Of a stretch of DNA of 31,852 nt, positions 22,907 to 31,153 are shown piece by piece. The translations under genes and the position numbers were made by a program. Source of the DNA: Merdivivens faecigallinarum (lineage in GTDB: Bacteria > Bacteroidota > Bacteroidia > Bacteroidales > UBA932); NCBI GenBank assembly GCA_017695055.1, contig JADILY010000080.1, positions 1 through 31,852 of the forward strand, given 5' to 3'. Below the pieces are notes generated by a model. It did no database searches, was not told where the DNA came from, and saw nothing but the letters and a program-made list of their open reading frames with translations. Every line of letters begins with the position of its first letter. Within the stretch, counting starts at the first letter, position 1.

Positions 22907-23689
22907 TTATAGATAATATACAGGATTATGTTTTGTTTTCGCAATATGGATTGCAAAGGTAGGAAAATTTTTCTTTAATACGGAAAATAATATCTCCGTT
23001 ATGGCTTCTTCGCCTTCATAATGCCCTATGTCCGCAACCATGAAACCTTCGGGCGTATAAAAATCGTGATAGGACAGATCGCCGGTGACATATACCTGCG
23101 CACCCGAAGCCATGGCCGCACCTATCAGGGAAGAGCCGGAGCCGCCGCAAAGCGCGATGCGCGAAACCGGCGAGAGGAGTTTTTTCGAACAGCGCAACAC
23201 CTTGCATCCGAAGGCAGTTTTCAGAAGCGGAATGAACGAATCTACGGGAAGAGGTTTCGGCAAATTCCCGACAACCCCGAGGCCCGAAACCCCGTCCCCT
23301 TCGAGGAAAGTCATGTTTTCCAGGCCGATAGCCCTCCCCATGGCCCCGCTTACTCCCGCCATCACCTTGTCGGCGCTCGTATGGGCCGCATATACGGCGA
23401 CGTCGTTTTTTATAGCGGCCACCAAAGCATCCGAAACGGGATCTCCGGGAACCACTTTCCTTATACCTTTAAATATTAGAGGGTGATGGGTTATCACAAG
23501 ATTGGCCCCCATTGAAACGGCTTCCCTTATCAGTTCTTCCGTACAGTCGAAACCTATCAGGACTCCCTTTATTTCCATTTCCGGATTCCCGTAAAGCAGC
23601 CCCGAATTGTCCCAGTCCTCCTGATAGGAAAGCGGGGCGAAATCATTCAGCGCATCCAGTATCAAAGACAGCTCCATAGCACCATTCAT
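22907..23689 (-). CDS. Nif3/YbgI-family dinuclear metal-binding protein
   Basis: Product of 260 residues in the Nif3-like family, which forms toroidal hexamers with two metal ions per subunit. Motifs: YQEDWDNSGLLYGNPE, FDCTEELIREAV, LVITHHPLIFKG with the paired metal-binding His, VYAAHTSADKV, and HYEGEEA near the end. No PII-like insertion is present, so it is the short YbgI form. Some members have been linked to GTP cyclohydrolase I type 2 annotation, but evidence is weak and I do not assign it. The ATG at 23689 overlaps the MerR stop (ATGA); a second ATG at 23677 is possible. Confidence 0.92.
   Translation of the reverse strand: MNGAMELSLILDALNDFAPLSYQEDWDNSGLLYGNPEMEIKGVLIGFDCTEELIREAVSMGANLVITHHPLIFKGIRKVVPGDPVSDALVAAIKNDVAVYAAHTSADKVMAGVSGAMGRAIGLENMTFLEGDGVSGLGVVGNLPKPLPVDSFIPLLKTAFGCKVLRCSKKLLSPVSRIALCGGSGSSLIGAAMASGAQVYVTGDLSYHDFYTPEGFMVADIGHYEGEEAITEILFSVLKKNFPTFAIHIAKTKHNPVYYL
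22954..22986 (-). promoter_or_regulatory. Internal promoter before zinc-ribbon gene and dnaB
   Basis: Minus strand -7 box TACCTTTG (22961-22954) is an exact TAnnTTTG. A TTTC sits at 21-nt spacing upstream (22986-22983, 3/4 match). It lies inside the 3' end of the Nif3-like gene. The start would fall near 22947, about 45 nt before the ATG at 22902. Confidence 0.5.
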
Positions 23690-24009
23690 AAAGATTTGTA
23701 CACTTCGAGAAGCTGCTCCCTTATACTTGCCAGCTTTTCCTTGACCATGACATTCGAGCCGAGCCCGTCGCCCTGCTTGTCAGCAAGAAGCCTTTTATAG
23801 GCCCCGTCGAGAGTCATTCCCTTGGTTTTCACCAGATAATGTATCTTCTTGAACATCGCGAAGTCATCTTCGGCAAACACGCGGTCTCCCTTGCCGTCCC
23901 TTGAAGGCTTCAGCAGTTTGGGGAACTTGTTCGCCCAGAACCTGACAAGCGAAGGGCTTTCCCCCAACCCGTCGGCTATGTCCCCGACCTTATAAAACAA
24001 TCTTCCCAT
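23686..24009 (-). CDS. MerR-family transcriptional regulator
   Basis: Short regulator of 107 residues. The N-terminal winged-helix domain (about 3-75) reads YKVGDIADGLGESPSLVRFW, then FPKLLKPSRDGKGDRVFAEDD and FKKIHYLVKTKGMTLDGAYK, matching the MerR fold with its GxTLxxA helix. Only about 30 helical residues follow, so no metal or drug-sensing domain exists. Proteins of this kind next to Nif3 or peptidase genes are common in Bacteroidetes; their targets are unknown. It overlaps the Nif3-like start by 4 nt and follows the second M23 gene by 21 nt. Confidence 0.92.
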   Translation of the reverse strand: MGRLFYKVGDIADGLGESPSLVRFWANKFPKLLKPSRDGKGDRVFAEDDFAMFKKIHYLVKTKGMTLDGAYKRLLADKQGDGLGSNVMVKEKLASIREQLLEVYKSL

Positions 24010-24030
24010 AATACAGAACCGGAATAAAAA

Positions 24031-24987
24031 TCAATCCAACGACTGGCCGGTACCGGCCGAAAGCCTTATCATCCCTATATAGTCGGACGGGGATTCCGAA
24101 GCGAAAAAATAATGCACCGGGTTCATAGTCCTGCCGTCCTTGTGTACCTCATAATGAAGATGGGCCGCGAAAGTCAGCCCGCTGACCCCGACTACGCCTA
24201 CCTGCTCCCCGCGGGCGATACGCCTGCCCTTCCTGACATTTATTTCGGAAAGATGGGCATATATGCTTTCGTACCCGTGCCCGTGGTCTATCACCACATA
24301 GTTGCCCATGCCGGTCTTCGCCCTGACTACCTGTTTTACCGTCCCCGGGGCCGAAGCGACTACCTTGTCTCCTGCATAAGCAAGTATGTCGAGCCCGGTA
24401 TGGTTGTAGACTATCTTATAGAAAGGATTCATTTTCCTGCCTATCGAAGCGCCGGTCTGCGTTATCGTAAAATCCGGAACAGGCGAAGACAGTGGAATCG
24501 AGAATATGCTGTCCGCCGCCTTGTCCGAAACGATCCGGGCTATCTCCGACAGCCGCCCGCCGATGGACGACGACATGGCCACCGAGGCTTCTACGGCTTC
24601 GTTGGTCCTGTGGACAATCTCGCTTTCGGGAAGCGAATCCAGGGCATTGAGGAATATGAAACGTTTTTCCCAGTCGGAAAAAATCGGTTCCGAATCGAAG
24701 ATTTTCGAATAAATGTCCCTGTCGCGCACTTCCAGGCCGGCAACTATATCGTCCAAAAGCGCCACCTTCTCTTCAATCGTACCGTATTTTTCCTCTATCA
24801 GACGGTTTTCGGCACGCAGCCTCTTCTCCTCCGACGTACTGAAAAAAACAGCTATTATTATATAGTACAGGGCTGCCAGGGCGATACTGGCGAGAAAATA
24901 TTTCATCACCGTCCGGAAAATACGTCCGGCCGAACGCTTCTGACGCTCGAATCTGAGCCCGTCCTTATTGTAAACGTATTTTTCCAT
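24031..24987 (-). CDS. M23-family peptidase, membrane-anchored (second of pair)
   Basis: Cell-wall type metallopeptidase of 318 residues. N-terminal cytoplasmic segment MEKYVYNKDGLRFERQKRSA, one membrane anchor (about 31-49, FLASIALAALYYIIIAVFF), a coiled-coil stalk (about 52-75) and a C-terminal LytM domain (about 195-300). Zinc and catalytic motifs are intact: HTGLD (first His and Asp), HLHYEVHK (HxH). The layout resembles periplasmic EnvC/M23 stalk proteins that help daughter-cell separation; some lack activity, but here the residues are complete. It follows the frameshifted M23 gene by 3 nt and shares the same general architecture. Confidence 0.93.
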   Translation of the reverse strand: MEKYVYNKDGLRFERQKRSAGRIFRTVMKYFLASIALAALYYIIIAVFFSTSEEKRLRAENRLIEEKYGTIEEKVALLDDIVAGLEVRDRDIYSKIFDSEPIFSDWEKRFIFLNALDSLPESEIVHRTNEAVEASVAMSSSIGGRLSEIARIVSDKAADSIFSIPLSSPVPDFTITQTGASIGRKMNPFYKIVYNHTGLDILAYAGDKVVASAPGTVKQVVRAKTGMGNYVVIDHGHGYESIYAHLSEINVRKGRRIARGEQVGVVGVSGLTFAAHLHYEVHKDGRTMNPVHYFFASESPSDYIGMIRLSAGTGQSLD

Positions 24988-24990
24988 ACG

Positions 24991-25946
24991 CTAATCGCCA
25001 ACCATGGCGGCATAATCCTCCGGAGGCATGTTCAAATCGAAATAACTCATCGGATTCACGCAACGGTCCCTGTAAATGACTTCGTAATGCACATGGCTGC
25101 CGAAAGACCTGCCCGTATTGCCGACATCCCCGATGTACTGCCCGCGCTTGATTTCCTGGCCGTTGGTGACAATGATTTTGCTCATGTGGCCGTAACGGGT
25201 CTTGTAGCCGAAACCGTGGTCTATCATCACATAATGGCCGTAGCCGTAATAGTCGAAGCCTATCCGGCACACGGTCCCGTCCCCGGTAGCATGTATCGGA
25301 GTACCCGTAGGGGCCGCAAGGTCTACGCCGCTATGCATCCTTATCTGTTTGTTTCCCGGATCGGAACGGTAACCGAAGCTGCTCGAATAACGCGTAATTT
25401 CAGGGTCGGTCGTAATCGGGGGTATGGCAGGAATGCAGGAGGCCATGTCGCCGGCCCGGCGGGACACCTTGTAGACATCGTCGAACGACAGGGACTGCAC
25501 ATACGCCTTTTTGTTGAGCCTGTCAATCCGCGACATCGTCCTTTCCAGAATCCCCGGACGGCCGCCCATCGCCCTTAACGAGGAATACCTGTCCACGCCG
25601 CCGTAGCCCGCCTCCCTTATGTCGGAAGATATCTCCTCCATTCCGAAAATGGAGCGGTAGACGATATTGTCCCTCTCTTCGAGCACGCCCAACCTCTCCT
25701 CGTAGATGTCGAGACGGCTGTTCATGACATCGAGCTTCGACGAAAGCACCACATTCGAATGCCTCAGCACCGCCTGTTTGGGAGTTTCGCCCACGACAGA
25801 GACATACGCATAAAAATACACAGCCGCAGCCGCAAGACTTGCGACGAGCAGGAGGCTCCCCTCACGAACTTGCGAAAAGAGGAAACCCTGGCGGCCTCGA
25901 AAGAAAGCGTTTTGTAATTGAAAAAATATCTTTTGTCTTTCCCCAT
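24991..25946 (-). pseudogene. M23-family peptidase with 5' frameshift
   Basis: The C-terminal 277 codons (from 25821) are open and encode a stalk and a complete LytM domain with MHSGVDLAAPTGTPIHATGD and SHVHYEVIYRD. The natural N-terminus is in another frame: the ATG at 25946 gives MGKDKRYFFNYKTLSFEAAR VSSFRKFVR, exactly like the start of the neighbouring paralogue, but then the frame loses sense within the membrane anchor. Restoring one base at the four-C tract 25858-25861 joins FRKFVR to GSLLLVASLAAAAVYFYAYV, a good signal anchor. So either the gene is a one-base-indel mutant, or the sequence has an error. Without repair, a GTG at 25821 could start a form lacking most of the anchor. Confidence 0.8.
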
Positions 25947-25961
25947 AACAATATAATCCTG

Positions 25962-25969
25962 CAAATATA
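25962..25969 (-). promoter_or_regulatory. Bacteroidetes -7 box before the M23 gene
   Basis: Minus strand TATATTTG is an exact TAnnTTTG, 16 nt before the ATG at 25946. No TTTG lies at the -33 spacing. It could start the long minus-strand gene run ending at rnfA. Confidence 0.45.
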
Positions 25970-25991
25970 GGGATTTTTTCCGGAAAAATAT

Positions 25992-25999
25992 TAATTTTG
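25992..25999 (+). promoter_or_regulatory. Bacteroidetes -7 box before alaS
   Basis: Plus strand TAATTTTG is an exact TAnnTTTG, 25 nt before the alaS ATG. The -33 position is not conserved. It is divergent from the M23 box 22 bp away, so the 78-bp region 25947-26024 serves both directions. Confidence 0.45.
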
Positions 26000-26024
26000 C
26001 AACCTATTTTGAAAACTGATAGCT

Positions 26025-28643
26025 ATGACATCTAAAGAGATACGCAGGACTTTCCTCGATTTTTTCAAGTCCAAGGGACACACAATCGTACCGTCGGCAA
26101 GCATGGTCGTGAAAAACGACCCCACACTCATGTTCACCAATGCCGGAATGAACCAGTTCAAGGAATGGTTCCTCGGGAATACCCCGGCGAAGTACAAAAG
26201 GGTGGCCGACACACAGAAATGCCTCCGCGTAAGCGGCAAGCACAACGACCTTGAAGAAGTCGGCAGGGATTCATACCACCACACCATGTTCGAAATGCTG
26301 GGGAACTGGAGTTTCGGGGACTATTTCAAGAACGAGGCGATAGACTGGGCATGGGAACTCCTCACCGAAGTCTACGGCATAGACAAGGAAAGGCTTTACG
26401 CCACCGTATTCGAAGGCGACACCTCCGACGGGACGGAGATGGACAGGGAAGCGTACGAGAGATGGAAGAAGCACCTTCCGGAAGACAGGATACTGACCGG
26501 AAACAAAAAGGACAATTTCTGGGAAATGGGCGATACCGGCCCATGCGGCCCGTGCAGCGAGATACACATAGACCTCAGAAGCGACGAAGAACGCGCCGCG
26601 GTTCCCGGCCGCGAACTCGTAAACAAGGGGAACCACCTCGTCATTGAAATCTGGAATCTCGTTTTCATGCAGTACAACCGCAAGGCGGACGGGCATCTCG
26701 AACCTCTTCCGAACACGAACGTGGATACGGGAATGGGATTCGAAAGGCTCTGCATGGTACTCCAGGGAAAACAGAGCAGCTACGATACCGACGTTTTTTC
26801 CGGAATGATAGCCAAGATATCGGAACTCTGCGGGCTCCCTTATTCCGAAAATGAAAAAAGCGGAATGGCAATGAGGGTGATTGCCGACCATATAAGGGCG
26901 ATAAGCTTCTCGATAGCGGACGGACAGCTGCCTTCCAACAACAAGGCAGGCTATGTCATCAGAAGGATACTCCGCAGGGCGGTACGCTACGGATACACCT
27001 TCCTCGGATTCAACGCACCGTTCCTTTGCAGGCTCGTGGCACAGCTCGTAGCCGACATGGGAGAGCAGTTCCCGGAAATAGCCTCGCAGCAGGCCCTCAT
27101 TGAAAAGGTAATCAAGGAGGAGGAGGAAGCCTTCCTCAGAACCCTCGACAGGGGAATAAAGCTGATGGACAGCCTGATAGAGAAACATGCCGGCACCAAG
27201 GTCATTTCGGGGACGGATGCCTTCACCCTGTACGATACCTTCGGATTTCCCATAGATCTGAGCGAACTCATCGCGGCAGAGCACGGCTACACCATAGACC
27301 TGGCAGGCTTTGAAAAAGAGCTCTGGAAACAGAAGGAACGCGCCAGGAATGCCACTGCAATCGAATCGGGAGACTGGGTGGAGATACACTGCTTCGACGG
27401 AGTGGAATTCGTCGGGTACGATACCCTTGAAGTCCCGGAGGCCAGACTTGTCAAATACAGACAGGTAAAGGCAAAGAACAAAGTCCTGTACCAGATAGTT
27501 TTCGACCGCACCCCTTTCTATGCCGAAAGCGGCGGACAGGCGGGAGATACGGGAGAATGCATCTCTGAAAAAGGCAACATCATCAGAATCACGAATACCA
27601 TCAAGGAGAATAACCTTACCGTACACATATCGGAAACGGAACCCGTGGACTGTACCGGGACGTTCGTCCTGAAAGTGGACGCAAGGCGCAGGCAGGAGAC
27701 CGCCAACAACCATTCGGCAACCCACCTTCTGCACAAGGCCCTCAGGAACATCCTCGGCACGCACGTGGAGCAGAAAGGCTCATACGTTACCGCGGAATAT
27801 TTCCGTTTCGACTTCTCGCATTTCGAAAAACTCACGCCGGAGCAGATTACGCAGGTCGAAAAGGCCGTCAATTCATACATAAGGGAGAATTCGCCGCTCG
27901 AAGAGAGTAGGAACGTGCCTATCGATGAAGCCCGCGCCATGGGGGCGATGGCCCTGTTCGGCGAAAAATACGGCGACACCGTAAGGGTAATCAGATTCGG
28001 GGATTCGGTAGAACTTTGCGGAGGCACCCACACAAGCTCCACCGGAAACATCGGTTTCTTCAAAATCGTGTCCGAATCGGCGATAGCGGCCGGCATAAGA
28101 CGAATCGAAGCGGTAACCGGAGCCTACGCCGAAAATGCCGTATACCTGATGCAGGACATAATAAAGACCATCCGCGAAATCATGTCCAACACCCCTAACC
28201 TCACCGCCGCCGTCAAAAAACTCGTGGAAGACAATTCCGCCCTTAAAAAAGAACTTGAAGAGGCTGCGAAGAAAAGGGCCGAGGCAAAGACCAGGGAACT
28301 CATGGACAATGCCGAGGAATACAACGGCATAAAAATAATGACACTCAAGGGAAGCTACAACGCCAATGTCGTCAAGAACATCGGCTTCGCCCTGCTGAAA
28401 GAGGCTTCCGACAGCGCACTGATTGCCGCCTACGAGCATGAAGGGAAACCACAGCTCCTACTCATGTACTCTCCTCAACTCGTTGAGAGAGGGGCAAATG
28501 CGGTCAATGACATAAGGAATGCCGCCAAAGCCATCCAGGGAGGCGGAGGAGGACAGGCCACGCTTGCGACTGCGGGCGGCAAGAAAATTGAAGGGCTCAA
28601 CGAAGCTTTCGAAACGATGCTTGCAGCGGTGAAAAGCCTTTAA
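26025..28643 (+). CDS. alaS: Alanyl-tRNA synthetase
   Basis: Charges tRNA-Ala, 872 residues, essentially the full bacterial length. Class II catalytic core from residue 1 (TSKEIRRTFLDFFKSKGHTI), with motif 1-like PTLMFTNAGMNQFKEWF and motif 2 region HHTMFEMLGNWSFGDYF (about 85-100). The tRNA-recognition part follows, and the editing domain carries HSATH (H563, H567) and CGGTH (C665, H669), the zinc-binding set that clears mischarged Ser or Gly. The C-terminal coiled coil and C-Ala region end in GGGGGQATLATAGGKK. Everything needed for activity is intact. No strong Shine-Dalgarno. It is followed by the lptG-fmt gene 15 nt later. Confidence 0.98.
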   Translation: MTSKEIRRTFLDFFKSKGHTIVPSASMVVKNDPTLMFTNAGMNQFKEWFLGNTPAKYKRVADTQKCLRVSGKHNDLEEVGRDSYHHTMFEMLGNWSFGDYFKNEAIDWAWELLTEVYGIDKERLYATVFEGDTSDGTEMDREAYERWKKHLPEDRILTGNKKDNFWEMGDTGPCGPCSEIHIDLRSDEERAAVPGRELVNKGNHLVIEIWNLVFMQYNRKADGHLEPLPNTNVDTGMGFERLCMVLQGKQSSYDTDVFSGMIAKISELCGLPYSENEKSGMAMRVIADHIRAISFSIADGQLPSNNKAGYVIRRILRRAVRYGYTFLGFNAPFLCRLVAQLVADMGEQFPEIASQQALIEKVIKEEEEAFLRTLDRGIKLMDSLIEKHAGTKVISGTDAFTLYDTFGFPIDLSELIAAEHGYTIDLAGFEKELWKQKERARNATAIESGDWVEIHCFDGVEFVGYDTLEVPEARLVKYRQVKAKNKVLYQIVFDRTPFYAESGGQAGDTGECISEKGNIIRITNTIKENNLTVHISETEPVDCTGTFVLKVDARRRQETANNHSATHLLHKALRNILGTHVEQKGSYVTAEYFRFDFSHFEKLTPEQITQVEKAVNSYIRENSPLEESRNVPIDEARAMGAMALFGEKYGDTVRVIRFGDSVELCGGTHTSSTGNIGFFKIVSESAIAAGIRRIEAVTGAYAENAVYLMQDIIKTIREIMSNTPNLTAAVKKLVEDNSALKKELEEAAKKRAEAKTRELMDNAEEYNGIKIMTLKGSYNANVVKNIGFALLKEASDSALIAAYEHEGKPQLLLMYSPQLVERGANAVNDIRNAAKAIQGGGGGQATLATAGGKKIEGLNEAFETMLAAVKSL

Positions 28644-28658
28644 AGACTACTGCCCCGG

Positions 28659-31067
28659 ATGAAAATATTAGACAGGTTCATAATAAAATCTTTCATAGGC
28701 CCCTTCATAATGGTGCTGCTCATCGTCGTATTCATACTGATGATGCAGTTCCTCTGGCTGTACATAGACGAACTTGTCGGCAAAGGGCTTTCATTGGGGG
28801 TAATACTCGAATTTCTCGGCTGGGGAGGCGCAACGATGCTGCCGCTGGCACTTCCGCTCGCCACCCTGCTTGCCTCCATGATGACTCTCGGCACCATGGG
28901 GGAAAACAATGAGCTGCTGGCCATAAAGGCTGCCGGAATCTCGCTGCAAAGGGTGCTCGTCCCCCTCACCTGCGTTTCCCTGCTCATAAGCATCGGGGCT
29001 TTTTTCGCATCCAACAACCTTACCCCGGTAGCATACAACAAGATTTTTACGTTGCGCGACGACATCGGACGGAAAAAGGACGAAATAAAAATCCCGATAG
29101 GTGTGTTTTACGACGGGGTCGAGGGCTACACGCTCAGGATTGACGGCCGCGACAACAAGTCCGGAATGATGTACGGCGTAATGGTCTACAACCATTCGGG
29201 AAGCCGCGGAAACCTGAGCCTTACCATAGCGGATTCCGGCTCCATGAAAATGTCCCCGCAAAAGGATTACCTGATTTTCAATCTCTACAGCGGGATAAGC
29301 TACGATGAAACCAACACGAGAAAGTACAGGGATACGACTTACCAGCTCCAGCAGATTGACTTCACCGAACAGGAACTCGTCATCCCGCTGGAAAACTATA
29401 CTTTCCAGAAGTCTTCCGAAGGAAAATACTCCGACCAGGTAAAGGCGATGAACCTCAAAGGCCTTACGCAGGACCGGGATTCAATCGGAAGGCATTTCGA
29501 CAGCACGGTAGTCAGCCAGAGGAGCCGGCTGCTGACAAACAGCAACCTGCGCTATCTGAAGCAATACGATACCGCATTCGGGAAAAACATATCCGTCCCG
29601 TTGCCTTACGACTCGCTGAAAGTCTGCCAATGGGATGAACTTTCCAAAGAAAGGGACGCCCTCAAGGAAGCGATATCGGCGAGCAACAAATACATCTCCA
29701 CAATGGAGTCATACTCAAGGGAAACGTTCAGCGACATATACCTGCTGCGGAGAATAGACATCGAGATACTGAAAAAATATTCGCAGGCGCTCGCATGTTT
29801 CGTGCTCTTCTTCATAGGAGCCCCTCTCGGCGCCATTATCCGCAAGGGAGGCCTCGGCACCCCTGCAATAATATCCATACTGTTTTTCGTCCTGTATTGG
29901 GTCGTGGACATTTCGAGCACCAAGTTACAGAACGACGGAGCCGTAAACGCATGGATAGGAGCCTTCCTCTCCACATTCGTCCTCGCACCGATAGGCGGTT
30001 TCATAACGTGGAAAGCCATAAACGATTCGGACATACTCGATACCGATGCATTCAAGATATGGTTCAAGCGCATAAAGAACAGGATTACAGGAAAACTCAG
30101 AAAAGTGAAGATAGTATATATGGGAACTCCCGAATTCGCCGTACAGCCTCTGGACGAATTAAGGAAAACGGGATACAGGATAGCCGCCGTGGTCACAGCC
30201 ACCGACAAGGCGAGCGGAAGGGGGCTGAAGATAAACGAAAGCGCGGTAAAAAAATATGCCGTGGAGCACAAGATACCGGTATTGCAGCCGCAATCCCTGA
30301 AAGACCCGGAATTCATCGGCGAACTCGAAAAGATAAAGGCGGACATTTTCATCGTAGTCGCTTTCAGAATGCTGCCTGAGGCCGTATGGAAAATGCCTTC
30401 CCTCGGCACTGTGAACCTGCACGCCTCCCTCCTGCCGCAATACCGTGGGGCAGCCCCTATCAACTGGGCAATCATCAACGGAGAGAAAGTTACCGGAGTT
30501 ACCACCTTCCTCATCGACAAGGAGATAGACACGGGAAAGATCATTCTCCAGGAACAGATAAAAATCCTGCCTGAAGACAATGCCGGCACAATGCACGACA
30601 AATTGAAGGAAGTCGGGTCGAAACTGCTTCTGCGCACCGTGGAGGCCATGATTGACGGAAAGACCGAACTCCGCAGGCAGGACATGCTGATGTCCCCGGA
30701 CGAAGTGCTCAAACCGGCCCCTAAGCTCACCAAGGAGCTTTGCCATATAGATTTCAGGAATTCCGACGGAAAGAAGGCGGTGAACCTCATACGCGGCCTT
30801 AGTCCGTATCCGGGAGCATTTTTCGAAATAAGGAAAAACGGTGAAGACAAGGCCGTCACCGTAAAGGTATTCAGTGCCGAATTCATCCCACAGGATAATG
30901 GGAAACCGGCAGGCAGCATCGTTTCGGACGGAAAGCATTATCTCGGAATAACCGTCACGGACGGGACCGTACTTCTCAAGGATATCCAGATGTCCGGCAA
31001 GAAGCGCATGGATATCGAAGCCTTCCTTCTCGGATTCAGGGAGCCTGAAAATCATGTCATAGTGTAA
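28659..31067 (+). CDS. LptG-type LPS-export permease fused in frame to methionyl-tRNA formyltransferase
   Basis: An 802-residue frame with two complete proteins. Residues 1 to about 475: LptF/LptG permease, which helps extract lipopolysaccharide from the inner membrane; three membrane segments (about 13-34, 58-80, 98-118), a periplasmic beta domain, three more segments (about 374-393, 400-421, 430-453), and a basic cytoplasmic tail (KIWFKRIKNRITGKLRK). Residues 483-802: Fmt, which formylates initiator Met-tRNA; entry VKIVYMGTPEFA, catalytic N586, H588 and D624 in NLHASLLPQYRG and EIDTGKI, and a C-terminal OB-like domain. No stop codon separates them. The GTG codon 483 (30105) could start a separate Fmt, though its ribosome site (AGGA 13 nt upstream) is poor. 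The C-terminus of LptG faces the cytoplasm, so a fusion is topologically possible. In most bacteria these are separate genes. Confidence 0.93.
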   Translation: MKILDRFIIKSFIGPFIMVLLIVVFILMMQFLWLYIDELVGKGLSLGVILEFLGWGGATMLPLALPLATLLASMMTLGTMGENNELLAIKAAGISLQRVLVPLTCVSLLISIGAFFASNNLTPVAYNKIFTLRDDIGRKKDEIKIPIGVFYDGVEGYTLRIDGRDNKSGMMYGVMVYNHSGSRGNLSLTIADSGSMKMSPQKDYLIFNLYSGISYDETNTRKYRDTTYQLQQIDFTEQELVIPLENYTFQKSSEGKYSDQVKAMNLKGLTQDRDSIGRHFDSTVVSQRSRLLTNSNLRYLKQYDTAFGKNISVPLPYDSLKVCQWDELSKERDALKEAISASNKYISTMESYSRETFSDIYLLRRIDIEILKKYSQALACFVLFFIGAPLGAIIRKGGLGTPAIISILFFVLYWVVDISSTKLQNDGAVNAWIGAFLSTFVLAPIGGFITWKAINDSDILDTDAFKIWFKRIKNRITGKLRKVKIVYMGTPEFAVQPLDELRKTGYRIAAVVTATDKASGRGLKINESAVKKYAVEHKIPVLQPQSLKDPEFIGELEKIKADIFIVVAFRMLPEAVWKMPSLGTVNLHASLLPQYRGAAPINWAIINGEKVTGVTTFLIDKEIDTGKIILQEQIKILPEDNAGTMHDKLKEVGSKLLLRTVEAMIDGKTELRRQDMLMSPDEVLKPAPKLTKELCHIDFRNSDGKKAVNLIRGLSPYPGAFFEIRKNGEDKAVTVKVFSAEFIPQDNGKPAGSIVSDGKHYLGITVTDGTVLLKDIQMSGKKRMDIEAFLLGFREPENHVIV

Positions 31068-31142
31068 GTTAGGGCTGTCATAACGTAAGTCAGAGCTGCC
31101 ATAGTGCAAGTCAAGGCTGTCATAACACAAATCAGGGCATAG
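31064..31142. repeat. 21-bp tandem repeat between lptG-fmt and the kinase gene
   Basis: Three units of about 21 bp at 31064, 31085 and 31106, each G(T/C)AAGT(T/C)A(G/A)(G/A)GCTG(T/C)CATA followed by two bases, and a partial fourth from 31127. The first unit begins on the last coding base before the fmt stop, and a degenerate half unit (31054-31063) precedes it in the coding end. Confidence 0.85.
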
Positions 31143-31153
31143 TTGTAATCCCA

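Noticed and set aside
24112..25578. Plus-strand open frame of 488 codons across both M23 genes
   Set aside because: Antisense to two peptidase genes with intact catalytic motifs; its translation is rich in His/Arg/Tyr and shows no domain.
26271..27764. Long open frame (497 codons) on the minus strand within alaS
   Set aside because: It is exactly antisense to the conserved alaS coding frame and has no recognisable domain. The absence of stops is explained by codon bias of the real gene.
29606..30919. Minus-strand open frame of 437 codons inside the lptG-fmt gene
   Set aside because: Antisense to two conserved domains, Ser/Phe-rich translation typical of shadow frames.
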